A stretch of 56,517 bases of DNA from Verrucomicrobia bacterium UBA3750. Lineage in GTDB: Bacteria > Verrucomicrobiota > Kiritimatiellia > RFP12 > UBA1067. Shown one piece after another: positions 1 through 8,996 of the stretch (position 1 is the stretch's first letter; each line of letters starts with the position of its first letter). The DNA lies in NCBI GenBank assembly GCA_002371755.1, contig DFGM01000142.1:1-56517 (forward strand), written 5' to 3'. The notes beneath the pieces were generated by a model. The model saw nothing but the letters and a program-made list of their open reading frames with translations. It had not been told where the DNA came from and did no database searches. A program made the translations under genes and the position numbers.

Positions 1-2118
1 ACGATACCGGACAGCGTGACGAGTATCGGGAGTTCGGCGTTTAAAAATTGTAGAGGGCTTACGAGTGTGACGATGCCGGCACGGTTCAATACTCAATTTG
101 GTGACAATTTGAATGGTTGTCGGATTGCATATATCGCAACTGTTAAGGTCGATGTTGATGGGGAAGCGTTGACAACAAGATATGTCCCATGCGGGTCGGC
201 AATAGGAAAGTTGATAGCCGTGCAGCCGCGCGAAGGCTATACAGCGGTGTTCTTTTCGGCAAAGGATGATGGCGTCGAGATTTCTGCGGATACGGTGGTG
301 AACGAGGACATGACGGTTTATGTTCGGTGGATTGAGAATGAGCGTCAGGTGACTTTCGACGCAAATGGTGGTGCGGGCGGTAAGACGGTAACGCAGGACT
401 ATGGCACGGAGCTGGCTGCTCCGACGGTGACTAGGGCTGGTTATACGTTTGCAGGCTGGTCGCCTGAAGTCCCTGCTACTGTTCCTGCAGGCGATGCGAC
501 GTATGTGGCGCAGTGGACGGCCAACAAATACTCCATAGCCTACGATCCAAACGGCGGCAGCGGCAAGATGAATGCGACGCCAATGGTGTATGACGAGGTG
601 GGTGTCGTCGCCACATCGACATTCACTTATCCTGGGTATCTGTTTGCGGGATGGGCGACGAACGCGACTGGCGAGGTGGTGTACGGCGCAGGGCAGGCCG
701 TCAGCAATCTCTCTGCGCAGTCGGGCGGCGTTGTGACGCTGTACGCCGTCTGGGATGAGCGTGCGCTGACGTTTGGCGAGGCGGTAGGGACGGATGCGAA
801 AACCGAGTCCATCCCTTGGACGGTTGTCGAAGGCGAGGGGTGGATGGTTGATTTCGTCACGAACTATGATGGGGACGCGTCCTTGCGGAGCGGAGAGGTT
901 CCTGCCGCCGTTGACGGTGGTCGCACCGACACTACGTTGACGACGACGGTCTTTGGCGAGGGAAGCGGCTCATTTTGGTGGAAGGTGAGCTGCGAGAGTA
1001 TGGACGAGGAGTTTGGCGAATGGTATGACTATGCCGTGTTCTCGGTGGATGGCGCGGAAGTTGCAAGAATCGCGGGCGACAGCGGTTGGCAGGATGTTGA
1101 GTACGAAGTGACGGGCAATGTGTCGCATGTGCTGTCGTGGACGTTTACGCGCGACGACTGGGACGAACCCGACGCGGAATGGGAGAATGCCTTGTGGCTG
1201 GACGACTTCTCGTGGACGAAGGTGCTGACGCTCGGGGACGCGGCGAGCGCGGACGAGACAAGTGCGATGCTCCCGTGGGCGACAGGCGGGGACGCGGAAT
1301 GGACGGTTGACGAGACAACAGGCTGCGAGGACGGCCACTCCGCGATGAGCGGAGTGGTTACGAGTGGACAGTCATCGTGGATCGAGGTGTCGGTCGATGG
1401 CCCGGGAACGGCGACGTTCATGTGGAACGTGATGGGCGAAATCTATCGTGGTAATCCATTCGCATATGCAAAGGTCGAGGTTGACGGTGAAGAAAAGGCG
1501 CAAGAGTACAAGACCGACGGATGGAAGGAAAGGGCGCTTGATATTGATGGTGATGGAACGCATACGATCCGTTGGACGTATCTGCGCACGAGCGGCCGTG
1601 ATGCGGACGGCGACTGCGCTTGGCTTGACGCGGTGAGTTGGACGCCTAGCGAGGAGACGGAGGGCGTTGCGATTCTGGTCAACAGCGCGGCGGTTGAGTT
1701 CGAGACGGCTGCGGACGGGAAGTCGCGGACTGCGGCGGTCGCGGCGGGAACGACGGCGGAGGATGTGAAGGTCTTTGTCGGCGGCGTTGACGTGACGGCT
1801 GGGTTCAAGGTCGCGGTAGATGGAACGACGGCGACGGTGGCGTTGCGGGAGCCGTTTGAGAGGACGGGTGACGCGGCGGTTTCATCGAAACCGCCCTACC
1901 GTGAAAACGACGACGGCAAGACGGTTACGCTGAATGTCGAGGTTGTGCCGGGGCTTTACTATGCGGCGGATTCGGCGGCGACCATAGAGGCATTGAAGCG
2001 TCCGGGCGCGGCGGAGCCGGCGAAGGCTGGCGATGTCCTGACTCTCCCGAAGCAGGGCGGTTCACAAGGCTTCTACAAGGTCTGGGTTAGTGACGCGCCT
2101 ATTGCGGCAGACGATTGA
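1..2118 (+). CDS. BspA-like / InlB B-repeat surface protein, C-terminal part
   Basis: The reading frame is open at the left window edge, so this is the C-terminal ~705 residues of a larger protein. The first ~25 residues match the BspA leucine-rich repeat (IGSSAFKNC, LTSVTMP). Three or so InlB B-type (Listeria-Bacteroides) repeats follow, recognisable as FDANGG...GYTFAGW...YVAQW. Then come two copies of a beta-rich module ending in ALWLDDFSWT and AWLDAVSWT. Proteins of this build are normally exported, cell-surface or secreted adhesin-like proteins; the signal peptide would lie outside the window. No membrane anchor or sorting signal is seen at the C-terminus. The domain calls are strong; the ligand is unknown. 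Confidence 0.85.
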   Translation, partial: TIPDSVTSIGSSAFKNCRGLTSVTMPARFNTQFGDNLNGCRIAYIATVKVDVDGEALTTRYVPCGSAIGKLIAVQPREGYTAVFFSAKDDGVEISADTVVNEDMTVYVRWIENERQVTFDANGGAGGKTVTQDYGTELAAPTVTRAGYTFAGWSPEVPATVPAGDATYVAQWTANKYSIAYDPNGGSGKMNATPMVYDEVGVVATSTFTYPGYLFAGWATNATGEVVYGAGQAVSNLSAQSGGVVTLYAVWDERALTFGEAVGTDAKTESIPWTVVEGEGWMVDFVTNYDGDASLRSGEVPAAVDGGRTDTTLTTTVFGEGSGSFWWKVSCESMDEEFGEWYDYAVFSVDGAEVARIAGDSGWQDVEYEVTGNVSHVLSWTFTRDDWDEPDAEWENALWLDDFSWTKVLTLGDAASADETSAMLPWATGGDAEWTVDETTGCEDGHSAMSGVVTSGQSSWIEVSVDGPGTATFMWNVMGEIYRGNPFAYAKVEVDGEEKAQEYKTDGWKERALDIDGDGTHTIRWTYLRTSGRDADGDCAWLDAVSWTPSEETEGVAILVNSAAVEFETAADGKSRTAAVAAGTTAEDVKVFVGGVDVTAGFKVAVDGTTATVALREPFERTGDAAVSSKPPYRENDDGKTVTLNVEVVPGLYYAADSAATIEALKRPGAAEPAKAGDVLTLPKQGGSQGFYKVWVSDAPIAADD

Positions 2119-2212
2119 CGTGGATGCAATCCCTGGAGACCCTGCTCGTTTCGGATGATCGTGCGACTTATGGTGATTTCGGCTTAATCAAGCAGACAGG
2201 TGACAAGGTCTT

Positions 2213-2231
2213 TGCCCATACCCTATGGGCA
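2213..2231 (+). terminator. Possible intrinsic terminator after the surface-protein gene
   Basis: An 8-bp perfect inverted repeat (TGCCCATA, 3-nt loop, TATGGGCA) is followed by TTTACTTT. It lies between the surface-protein stop at 2118 and the glnS promoter at 2274, the right place for a terminator. The T-run is short and the stem is not GC-rich, so confidence is moderate. Confidence 0.45.
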
Positions 2232-2273
2232 TTTACTTTGGCAAGTCATCCGCGCGGATGCTCCATTTCCCGT

Positions 2274-2303
2274 TTGCACTTTGGGCCGGGGATTTGGTAT
2301 AAT
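2274..2303 (+). promoter_or_regulatory. Sigma70-type promoter for glnS
   Basis: TTGCAC at 2274-2279 and TATAAT at 2298-2303 are separated by 18 bp. This places the transcript start about 35 nt before the glnS ATG at 2344, leaving room for the GGAGA ribosome site at 2336-2340. It supports the 2344 start over longer upstream reading. Confidence 0.7.
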
Positions 2304-2343
2304 ATGCATCCAACCCTCAAATCCATGGATATATTGGAGATAT

Positions 2344-4056
2344 ATGAACGAATCTGACACTTCCAGGCACTTTCTGCGCCAATGGATCGAAAAGGACGTC
2401 GCCGACGGCAAAACAGGCGGCAAAGTCGTGACACGCTTTCCACCCGAACCGAACGGCTACATCCATATCGGTCACGCAAAGGCGGTGTGCGTGGACTTCG
2501 GCATGGCCGCGCTTTTCGGCGGCGAATGCCATTTGCGTCTTGACGACACGAATCCGGCAAAGGAATCCGACGAATACGCCGAAAACATCAAGAAGGATAT
2601 TCGCTGGCTCGGTTTCCAGTGGTCTGGCGATGGCGACGGGGTCGAGAGCGGGTTCTACAACGCTTCCAATATGTTCGACAAGATGTACGAGATTGCCGAA
2701 AATCTCATCAAGCGCGGTCAGGCATACTGCTGCAATCTCGGGCAGGAAGAGTGGAAAGAATACCGCGGCACGCCCGAAAAACCCGGCAAGCCCTCCCCTT
2801 CCCGCGATACCGACCCCGAACGCAACCTCAAAATCTTCCGCGAAATGCGCGACGGCAAGTATGCGGACGGCGAATGGTGCCTCAGGGCGAAGATCGACAT
2901 GTCCTCGCCAAACATCCATTTCCGCGATCCCGTCCTTTACCGCATCCGCCATGTCGCGCACTACCATCTTGGCGAGAAGTGGTGCATCTATCCCATGTAC
3001 GACTTTGCGCACCCGATTGAAGATGCGCTTGAAGGCGTGACGCATTCCATGTGCACGCTCGAGTTCGAGGTGCACCGTCCGCTATACGATTGGGTAGTGG
3101 ACCGTCTGGATGAAATGGGTATGCTCGTAGAGCGAGGCGGCGTCAAGATACGCCCGCAACAGCGCGAATTCGCGCGCCTCAATCTCACGCACACGGTGAT
3201 GTCGAAGCGTCTTTTGCTGCAGCTTGTCACCGAAGGCCGGGTGAACGGCTGGGACGATCCTCGCATGCCCACCGTATGCGGCATGCGCAGGCGCGGCTAC
3301 ACTCCAGGCGCGATACGCGAGTTCTGCGAACGCGTGGGCGTATCCAAGGTGGAAAGCGAAAGCGAAGGTGCGCTTCTGGAATGGTGCGTCAGGGAGGAGC
3401 TGAACAAGACTGCACTGCGCCGCATGGCCGTGCTCGACCCCGTCAAAGTGGTCATCGACAACTTCGAGGGCGTTCGCGAGGTGGAACTGCCGAACAACCC
3501 GCTGGACGAATCCGCGCTTACGCGCAAAATCCCCTTCTCCCGCGAAATCTGGATTGACAGGAGCGACTTCATGGAGGTGCCGGAGAAGAAGTTCTTCCGC
3601 ATGTTCCCGGGCGGCGAGGTGCGCCTGAGGGGGGCTTGCATCTTCAAATGCTCGCACGCCGTCAAGGACGATGCCGGCAATGTCGTTGAGATCCACGGCA
3701 CCTGGGACCCCGGCTCATGGGGCGGCAACGCTCCAGACGGCAGAAAGGTGAAAGGCACCATCCATTGGGTCGATGCCGCGACGGGCGTCAAGGCGAAGTT
3801 CCGTCTCTACGAGCAGCTTTTCACCGCGAAAGATCCTCTGAAGGATGGTTCCGAGCGCTTTTTGGAGCACATGAACCCCGATTCTCTTTGCGAGAAGGAG
3901 GGATTCGTGGAGCCGCTTCTCGGCACTGCCGCGCCCGGCGAACGCTTCCAGTTCGAGCGCACCGGGTATTTCGTCGCCGACGAAAAGGACTTCTCGCCAT
4001 CATCCCCCGTCTTCAACCGCACTGTCACCCTGAAGGACTCGTACAAGCCGGCATGA
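2344..4056 (+). CDS. glnS: Glutaminyl-tRNA synthetase
   Basis: Class I aminoacyl-tRNA synthetase that charges tRNA-Gln with glutamine in the cytoplasm. The protein has 570 residues, the usual size. The N-terminal catalytic core shows the HIGH-type motif in PEPNGYIHIGHAK and the KMSKS-type motif in HTVMSKR. The C-terminal half matches the anticodon-binding beta-barrels (EIWIDRSDF, VRLRGACIFKC). The ATG at 2344 follows GGAGA by 3 nt and lies ~40 bp after a good promoter. A longer reading upstream would cross that promoter. Its stop overlaps the next gene start by 4 nt, so the two are probably translated together. GlnRS rather than non-discriminating GluRS is favoured by overall similarity. Confidence 0.95.
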   Translation: MNESDTSRHFLRQWIEKDVADGKTGGKVVTRFPPEPNGYIHIGHAKAVCVDFGMAALFGGECHLRLDDTNPAKESDEYAENIKKDIRWLGFQWSGDGDGVESGFYNASNMFDKMYEIAENLIKRGQAYCCNLGQEEWKEYRGTPEKPGKPSPSRDTDPERNLKIFREMRDGKYADGEWCLRAKIDMSSPNIHFRDPVLYRIRHVAHYHLGEKWCIYPMYDFAHPIEDALEGVTHSMCTLEFEVHRPLYDWVVDRLDEMGMLVERGGVKIRPQQREFARLNLTHTVMSKRLLLQLVTEGRVNGWDDPRMPTVCGMRRRGYTPGAIREFCERVGVSKVESESEGALLEWCVREELNKTALRRMAVLDPVKVVIDNFEGVREVELPNNPLDESALTRKIPFSREIWIDRSDFMEVPEKKFFRMFPGGEVRLRGACIFKCSHAVKDDAGNVVEIHGTWDPGSWGGNAPDGRKVKGTIHWVDAATGVKAKFRLYEQLFTAKDPLKDGSERFLEHMNPDSLCEKEGFVEPLLGTAAPGERFQFERTGYFVADEKDFSPSSPVFNRTVTLKDSYKPA

Positions 4057-5273
4057 CACGCAGAGTCGCCATCACTGGAATGGGCATCGTGAGTGCGCTC
4101 GGGAACGACATTCCGGGCGCGTTCCAGCGACTCAAGACACCGCAAAATCTTGTCGAGCACGTTGAAGAACTCGCCGCGATAAAGGGGATGTTCTCGCATT
4201 TGGGTTCGCTTGCGCACTTTAGGCGCCCTTCCCGCTGGGATCGCAAGACGACGCGCACGATGGGACCTGTCGCAATGTATGCGCTCGCCGCCACGGAAGA
4301 GGCGCTTGCGCAGGCAGGAATCGACGAGGCGACATTGGAAAGCGGAAGATGCGGCATCGCCTACGGAAGCTGTTCGGGTTCGATTGCGCCCCACCTCGAC
4401 TTCCTCTCGATGATGCATACGCACGAGGTGAAAAACATCACGAGCGGCACATACATAAAGCTCATGCCCCAGACGACGGCCTGCAATCTTTCGGTGCATT
4501 TCAAGACGCACGGCAGGCTTGTTCCGACGGGTACAGCCTGCACCTCCGGCTCGCTCGCCATCGGCAACGCCTACGAACTCGTGAAATACGGCATTCAGGA
4601 CGTGATGATCGCCGGGGGCGCAGAGGAGTTTTCGCCTGCGCAAGTGGCCATCTTCGATACGCTCTTCGCCACATCCACAAGAAACGGCGAACCCTCCAAA
4701 ACGCCCGCGCCGTACGATGCCAACCGCGACGGCCTTGTGATTGGCGAAGGCGCCTGCACCTTGATAGTGGAGGACATGGAGCGGGCCAAGGCACGGGGCG
4801 CGAAAATCCTCGCCGAAGTCGTCGGCTTTTGCGAAAACACCGATGGCACCCATGTCACCAACCCCAACGCCGAAACGATGTGCGCCGCACTGAAAGGCGC
4901 AATTGCCGACGCCCAAATCTCGCCAGATGCGATTTCCTATGTGAACGGACACGGCACGGCGACTAAAACGGGCGACATCGCCGAAACGCACGCCACTCGC
5001 GAGGCGTTTGCCAGAGCCGTGCCGATTTCTTCTACAAAGTCGTATATCGGCCACACGCTGGGCGCTTGCGGAGCGATTGAAGCGGCCATGACAATCTGTT
5101 CGCTGAACGAAGGCTGGTTCCACCCCACGCTCAATCTAACCACGCCGGATCCCGCATGCGCCGAACTCGACTACATCACAGGCGACGGCAGGCGCATGGA
5201 TGCGGAATACGCCATGAGCAACAACTTCGCTTTCGGCGGCGTGAATACCTCCCTCGTCTTCCGCCATCCCTGA
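4053..5273 (+). CDS. FabF-like beta-ketoacyl-ACP synthase
   Basis: Condensing enzyme of the thiolase fold that extends acyl chains on acyl carrier protein. The 406 residues carry the expected triad: nucleophile Cys163 in GTACTSGS, His300 in NGHGTATKTGD and His334 in KSYIGHTLGACGA, with GGVNTSLVF at the C-terminus. The start ATG overlaps the glnS stop (ATGA), so it is in the same transcript. TACTSGS differs slightly from the common TACATG of primary FabF, and no ACP or other fab gene is nearby. It could therefore serve a specialised lipid or polyene pathway. The ketosynthase family is secure; the pathway is not. Confidence 0.9.
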   Translation: MTRRVAITGMGIVSALGNDIPGAFQRLKTPQNLVEHVEELAAIKGMFSHLGSLAHFRRPSRWDRKTTRTMGPVAMYALAATEEALAQAGIDEATLESGRCGIAYGSCSGSIAPHLDFLSMMHTHEVKNITSGTYIKLMPQTTACNLSVHFKTHGRLVPTGTACTSGSLAIGNAYELVKYGIQDVMIAGGAEEFSPAQVAIFDTLFATSTRNGEPSKTPAPYDANRDGLVIGEGACTLIVEDMERAKARGAKILAEVVGFCENTDGTHVTNPNAETMCAALKGAIADAQISPDAISYVNGHGTATKTGDIAETHATREAFARAVPISSTKSYIGHTLGACGAIEAAMTICSLNEGWFHPTLNLTTPDPACAELDYITGDGRRMDAEYAMSNNFAFGGVNTSLVFRHP

Positions 5274-5351
5274 CCCCCGCCCTGTATTTTCAAAAACGAT
5301 TTGGGAAGGAATCAAGCGAAGTTGGGAAAGACGGCTTGAATCGCGAACGAC

Positions 5352-5384
5352 AAAAGCTCCCTGCAAGGGCGTTGCAAGGAGCTT
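5352..5384 (-). terminator. Terminator of the leftward phage early operon
   Basis: Two 13-nt arms (5354-5366 and 5372-5384) pair at 12 of 13 positions around a 5-nt loop. Read on the minus strand the stem ends in GGGAGCTTTTGTCG, giving a short U-run. It lies just after the last leftward phage gene (stop at 5406). Confidence 0.65.
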
Positions 5385-5405
5385 GAATTGAAGTTGAATG
5401 ACATT

Positions 5406-5639
5406 TTAGAGAGTTGCGCGACGGGTTTTGCCTGAGCGATGGAAACAGTTGGGCGCACATGCGTCGCGCTCAAAACCAGAACGACTAAAGCTCCCTCTCC
5501 AGTTGCTGCGCGCCTTACGATAAACGCTCTCTTGCGGTATTACATGTAATCCGCGATGCTCGCAATAGAAATGGCCTGCGGCGTTGCAATTGTTTGGATC
5601 GAGCCAGCGGCAAGGTGGATAGAAGATCGGGCGGCTCAT
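5406..5639 (-). CDS. Small Cys/His-rich phage protein
   Basis: 77-residue protein, last gene of the leftward operon. The N-terminal half holds closely spaced Cys and His residues (CRWLDPNNC, HFYCEH) that could bind a metal. The C-terminal part is basic and less convincing. Its ATG overlaps the stop of the preceding gene (ATGA), supporting translational coupling. Part of its 3' end (5479-5496) is repeated in the terminator region at 5345-5362, so the C-terminus may have been rearranged. No family recognised. Confidence 0.55.
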   Translation of the reverse strand: MSRPIFYPPCRWLDPNNCNAAGHFYCEHRGLHVIPQESVYRKARSNWRGSFSRSGFERDACAPNCFHRSGKTRRATL

Positions 5640-5896
5640 AGCGACTCCTTCATCCTTGAAAGTCTTTTGCGTATAAGTTCAAGCATCCTTGGCGTAATGT
5701 GATACCAGGCCTTCGCACCGTCAGGCCACTCGACCATGAGCGCGTACAGACCAGACCTCGGTCTGACTTGTAGACGCGATGCATCGCAGTACCCGAACCC
5801 TGCCGCAACGCAAAGTACATCGTCAATTTCTTGCACCCCATTTGGATCGTAATAATCCCAGAGGAATCTTTCTGGGCTGATTTCTTCAAGGTTCAT
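5636..5896 (-). CDS. Hypothetical phage accessory protein
   Basis: 86 residues with an acidic N-terminal half and a basic C-terminus (ELIRKRLSRMKESL). It includes VEWPDGAKAWYHITPRML. It is linked by 4-nt overlaps to both neighbours, so it belongs to one translational unit with 5406-5639 and the ASCH gene. Base composition is less GC-rich than the phage core, suggesting an accessory gene. No family recognised. Confidence 0.6.
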   Translation of the reverse strand: MNLEEISPERFLWDYYDPNGVQEIDDVLCVAAGFGYCDASRLQVRPRSGLYALMVEWPDGAKAWYHITPRMLELIRKRLSRMKESL

Positions 5897-6246
5897 TTTA
5901 GGTCGTCTTGATTCAAGGGTTTGTCAATGAGTTGCACACGGCGTTTGAGCGCTATGACATAGTGTGAGCCGGTCGGTTCGCCCCAGCTAGGGTGTAGCCG
6001 GTCGTGGTAGATGTTAACGCCGCATGCCTCGACATATAAACCAGGCTTGCAATAACCACGCGAGAAGGCTATCACAAGGTGTCCGCCGAAATTATAACGC
6101 ATTATCCAATTGCCAATCCGCTTTCGCCAGTATGGCGTATCTGCGCGGTATTCTTCCTTTTTCTCGCCGCTTGCGATCAGGTCATACCAATTGCCCTTGA
6201 GTACAAGAGGCAAAATAGAACATTGGCTGCGCTTGAGTTTAATCAT
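5893..6246 (-). CDS. ASCH-domain protein
   Basis: About 117 residues matching the ASCH fold, which is related to PUA and thought to bind RNA or modified nucleic acid. The signature is LVLKGNWYDLIASGEKKEEYR followed by YWRKRI. The start at 6246 is chosen because AGGAG lies 8 nt upstream; an ATG at 6252 is only 1 nt from the same AGGAG. Phage ASCH proteins occur in accessory regions, and roles in RNA binding or countering host defence have been proposed for some. Nothing here proves either. Confidence 0.75.
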   Translation of the reverse strand: MIKLKRSQCSILPLVLKGNWYDLIASGEKKEEYRADTPYWRKRIGNWIMRYNFGGHLVIAFSRGYCKPGLYVEACGVNIYHDRLHPSWGEPTGSHYVIALKRRVQLIDKPLNQDDLK

Positions 6247-6266
6247 CTTCATGCTCCTAACTTTAA

Positions 6267-6506
6267 TCAGCCCAGCCGATCACATATCGCTCTTGCGATA
6301 ATTGCCGGCAGAACCATTAAGACATAAAGGACCAAAACAAGGGCTGCCGCAGGCCAAGCAACCACTGTGAGCAGAATGGCGCCAAAGTGTCTGTCAAAGT
6401 AGCTTTCAGCCGTCGAGTTCGTGCCTGACATTTTGATGCCCCATACTATGCCGGCGATAATCCAGCCAATAAAGTAAATGATTACAATTTTAGCACCAGT
6501 GCTCAT
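6267..6506 (-). CDS. Small phage membrane protein (two helices)
   Basis: 79 residues with two hydrophobic helices, about residues 6-24 (IVIIYFIGWIIAGIVWGI) and 45-70 (ILLTVVAWPAAALVLVLYVLMV). The start at 6506 makes an ATGA overlap with the stop of the upstream gene, which is why it is preferred to an ATG 66 nt further upstream. Function unknown; a small inner-membrane protein in a temperate phage early operon could act in exclusion of other phages or in membrane sensing. Confidence 0.6.
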   Translation of the reverse strand: MSTGAKIVIIYFIGWIIAGIVWGIKMSGTNSTAESYFDRHFGAILLTVVAWPAAALVLVLYVLMVLPAIIARAICDRLG

Positions 6507-7144
6507 GACGCCCTCCGGATGTTGATGTGGATAGATGCGGAGATGTCGGCATATGCGTTTGGATCGTAACAAACGCGGACGCCGCCGGTGGACGGGAGCT
6601 CGTAGCGCGCGTGCGGGTCAAAGCCGAGGAACGCCCGGAGCGTGCGGCCGTCCAGGAGCCCCCGGAGAAGCCGCCGGCGGTGCGTATCGAGTATCTGGAA
6701 CAATAACGTCAGGCTGTCCGGCGAGACGTCCATCCAAAACGAATAATCAGTCAAGTTTCGGCCGCAAGGCACGCGCGCTTGCTCTACGATTCCAGCGAGG
6801 TAGTCGGTCGCTTCGGAAGATCCAGCCGGGCATCCTTTCAACTGCATGACTTGTGCGCAACAGATCCGGATCAGCGCCGCCTTGCGCGCGTCGTCGCCAA
6901 TAGCGAAACGGCACGCCGTCTCGTAGTCCCCGGCATCTTCAGCAAAGCGCTTCATAACCTTGTCGAACTCCCCCGTCCGGCCAAGGTCGGCGAGATGGTC
7001 CTTGCCAGCCTCTTCGCGCATGACGCGCTTGCGGTACTCCTCGCGCTCTTCTGTTGTTGAGTAGCCGAGGTTCACACACGCGGCGTGATGGGCGCGGAAG
7101 AACGCCAGCCGCTGCTTTTGCGTGATTTTGGTTTGTCTGCTCAT
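6503..7144 (-). CDS. GemA/gp16-like Mu phage protein
   Basis: 213 residues. The N-terminus has the pattern of Mu GemA (gp16), a regulator of early expression and host gyrase: ITQKQRLAFFRAHHAACVNLG, an Arg-rich stretch with EEYRKRV, then a DLGRTGEFDKVM motif. The C-terminal ~90 residues are not in the canonical protein, and similarity there is not obvious. A strong ribosome site (CAGGAGAAACAAG) precedes the ATG. Its place after MuB and DUF3164 fits the Mu early operon order. The family call is tentative. Confidence 0.55.
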   Translation of the reverse strand: MSRQTKITQKQRLAFFRAHHAACVNLGYSTTEEREEYRKRVMREEAGKDHLADLGRTGEFDKVMKRFAEDAGDYETACRFAIGDDARKAALIRICCAQVMQLKGCPAGSSEATDYLAGIVEQARVPCGRNLTDYSFWMDVSPDSLTLLFQILDTHRRRLLRGLLDGRTLRAFLGFDPHARYELPSTGGVRVCYDPNAYADISASIHINIRRAS

Positions 7145-7177
7145 CTTGTTTCTCCTGTTGGTTGGGTGGTCGGTTGG

Positions 7178-7798
7178 TCAGGTTGTTTCCTCCGGCCAGC
7201 AGTCGGCGATGTCGAGGCGGATTTGCCGGAAGTCGGCCTGCGTGGACGGCCGCACCTCGCAAGCCAAATACCGCTTTCCCTTCTGCGGCTTGATGGCGTC
7301 CTGGAGGATCTGCTTGGCCTCGCGCCAGTCGGCGTTGTCGATCTCCATCCGGAGGAGCGACATGATCTTGCCGGTCGAAAGGAAGCCCTGCGCGTTGGCC
7401 TTGAACGCCTCCGCGACAATGAGCTTCAGCGCCTGGGCGTCGTTCCCGCCGATCTTCGCGAGCACGCCCCCGACGTAGCCCAGCATCAGTTCCCGGGCGC
7501 GGACCACGCGCTCGTCGAGGAGGATGTTGTACTGCTGCCGGATCGAGACCTGGATGAGCGCGTCGAAGCTGCGTGCCTGGAAGTTGCCCTTAGCGCCCAG
7601 CGACTCCTTGCACTTCGCGAGCTCGTCGAGGTCGGCTATCGACTCCCTGACGACCGCCTCCAGCGCGGCGCGCGCCTTGCGGAAACGCGCCTCGATGCGG
7701 CGGGTGATCTTGTCGCGCAGCTTGTCGTAGGCCGAGACGTACTTGACCGGCACGTCCTGCCCGTTCGAGTCGCGCATCGTCTTGATTGGTGTTGCCAT
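7178..7798 (-). CDS. DUF3164-type Mu phage protein
   Basis: 206 residues. It opens with DSNGQDVPVKYVSAYDKLRD, the usual start of DUF3164 proteins, which are common early genes of Mu-like phages downstream of transposase. The body is mostly helical. Ribosome site AGGAAGGAAAC lies upstream of the ATG. Its biochemical role is not known. Position between MuB and the GemA-like gene agrees with the family. Confidence 0.75.
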   Translation of the reverse strand: MATPIKTMRDSNGQDVPVKYVSAYDKLRDKITRRIEARFRKARAALEAVVRESIADLDELAKCKESLGAKGNFQARSFDALIQVSIRQQYNILLDERVVRARELMLGYVGGVLAKIGGNDAQALKLIVAEAFKANAQGFLSTGKIMSLLRMEIDNADWREAKQILQDAIKPQKGKRYLACEVRPSTQADFRQIRLDIADCWPEETT

Positions 7799-7825
7799 TT
7801 TTGTTTCCTTCCTGTTGTGGTGAAA

Positions 7826-8965
7826 TCAGTACTTCTCTTGCTCCATGTTGGCGAGTGCGAGGTAGCCGTTTGCCGTTTGCCAGAAGATATCCCATGTAAG
7901 CGCGCACTTCGTCTTTCGCGCCATTGCGTAGGATTTCTGGAGATACTTTATAAAGACGCCGAGACCGCGCGACTTGATAAGATCCTTGATGTCGCGCATT
8001 ACCTGGCCTGTCGGAAGCGGAAGGTCGAACGAGCGGGCGACCTCGTTGATGTCGCGTGTGGGCGGCAGATCTGGCAATATTGCCTTCACGACGCCACGCT
8101 TCGTAAACTGCTCGAAGGTCAGCCGGTTGTCGCTACGCTCGATCGCTTCGAGCCCAACCTTCGTCGCGCACATCACGACGCCGCAGCCGGTCCGGTCGTG
8201 GATCCCGCGAATGAACTCCAGGAGCTCAGCCACGCGGTCGCGGCGAAGCGTTGTAAAGGCAAGGTGGAACTCGTCGACGATCAGAAGGTTGTAACGGTTC
8301 AAGCTGCGGTGAATCGCGTCTTCAAGAGCCCAGCACTTCGTCGCCTTGACGCCGTTGTTGAGAATCTGAGCGAGCTCGCGCACAAAGCGTGTTCGCGTCC
8401 ATCCTGAGTCAAGACGGATATAGATCGTCCGGCCGTGGTTGTGCTCGCGCTGATACGCCATGAGCGCCGTCGTCTTCCCGATTTGCGAAGCGCCGTAGAC
8501 AAAGACAGGCCAGCCGTCGTTGAGCGCCGCATCGCAGCATTGATAGACTGTATCGCGAACTTCGGTATGAATAATCCCGATGTTCTTCTTCTTCATTTCC
8601 TCAATCTCGATGGCCTTGAACGCCCTGATTGCCTTGATGACGCCGGACCAGCTCGAAGTGCGCCCGTCCTTGTATACGCCGTATATGCCGCGAAACACCT
8701 GATAAAGAGAGTTTTTGTCATAGGCGCCCATCTTCGCCGCAAGATCGCCTTCCTTCAGGTGGTTGTCTTGTGCGTAGTTGTAGAGCCACCAGACTTCCTC
8801 GCCGTCTTCTTCAGATAGCTGGCCGCGAACGACAGCTTGTTTGATTGCGGCACGCACCTGGTGTGCCGGCATCGAGATTCCGCGCGTGATGATGGCGGAG
8901 TGCTTTTCGCCAGGCGCGGCCTCGACGGTCGGCAGTTCTGGCTGGACAGTGGATTTTTCGCTCAT
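7826..8965 (-). CDS. MuB-like transposition ATPase
   Basis: AAA+ ATPase that, in Mu, coats target DNA, delivers it to the transposase and gives target immunity. The 379 residues hold Walker A (GASQIGKT) and Walker B (LLIVDEFH), preceded by an N-terminal helical region that would bind DNA. The start at 8965 has AAAGGAGAAAACCAA directly upstream; a longer reading to 9004 would overlap the transposase gene and lacks such a site. It follows the transposase gene by about 30 nt, the standard A-B pairing. Confidence 0.9.
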   Translation of the reverse strand: MSEKSTVQPELPTVEAAPGEKHSAIITRGISMPAHQVRAAIKQAVVRGQLSEEDGEEVWWLYNYAQDNHLKEGDLAAKMGAYDKNSLYQVFRGIYGVYKDGRTSSWSGVIKAIRAFKAIEIEEMKKKNIGIIHTEVRDTVYQCCDAALNDGWPVFVYGASQIGKTTALMAYQREHNHGRTIYIRLDSGWTRTRFVRELAQILNNGVKATKCWALEDAIHRSLNRYNLLIVDEFHLAFTTLRRDRVAELLEFIRGIHDRTGCGVVMCATKVGLEAIERSDNRLTFEQFTKRGVVKAILPDLPPTRDINEVARSFDLPLPTGQVMRDIKDLIKSRGLGVFIKYLQKSYAMARKTKCALTWDIFWQTANGYLALANMEQEKY

Positions 8966-8996
8966 TTGGTTTTCTCCTTTGGTGGTTGGTACTGGT

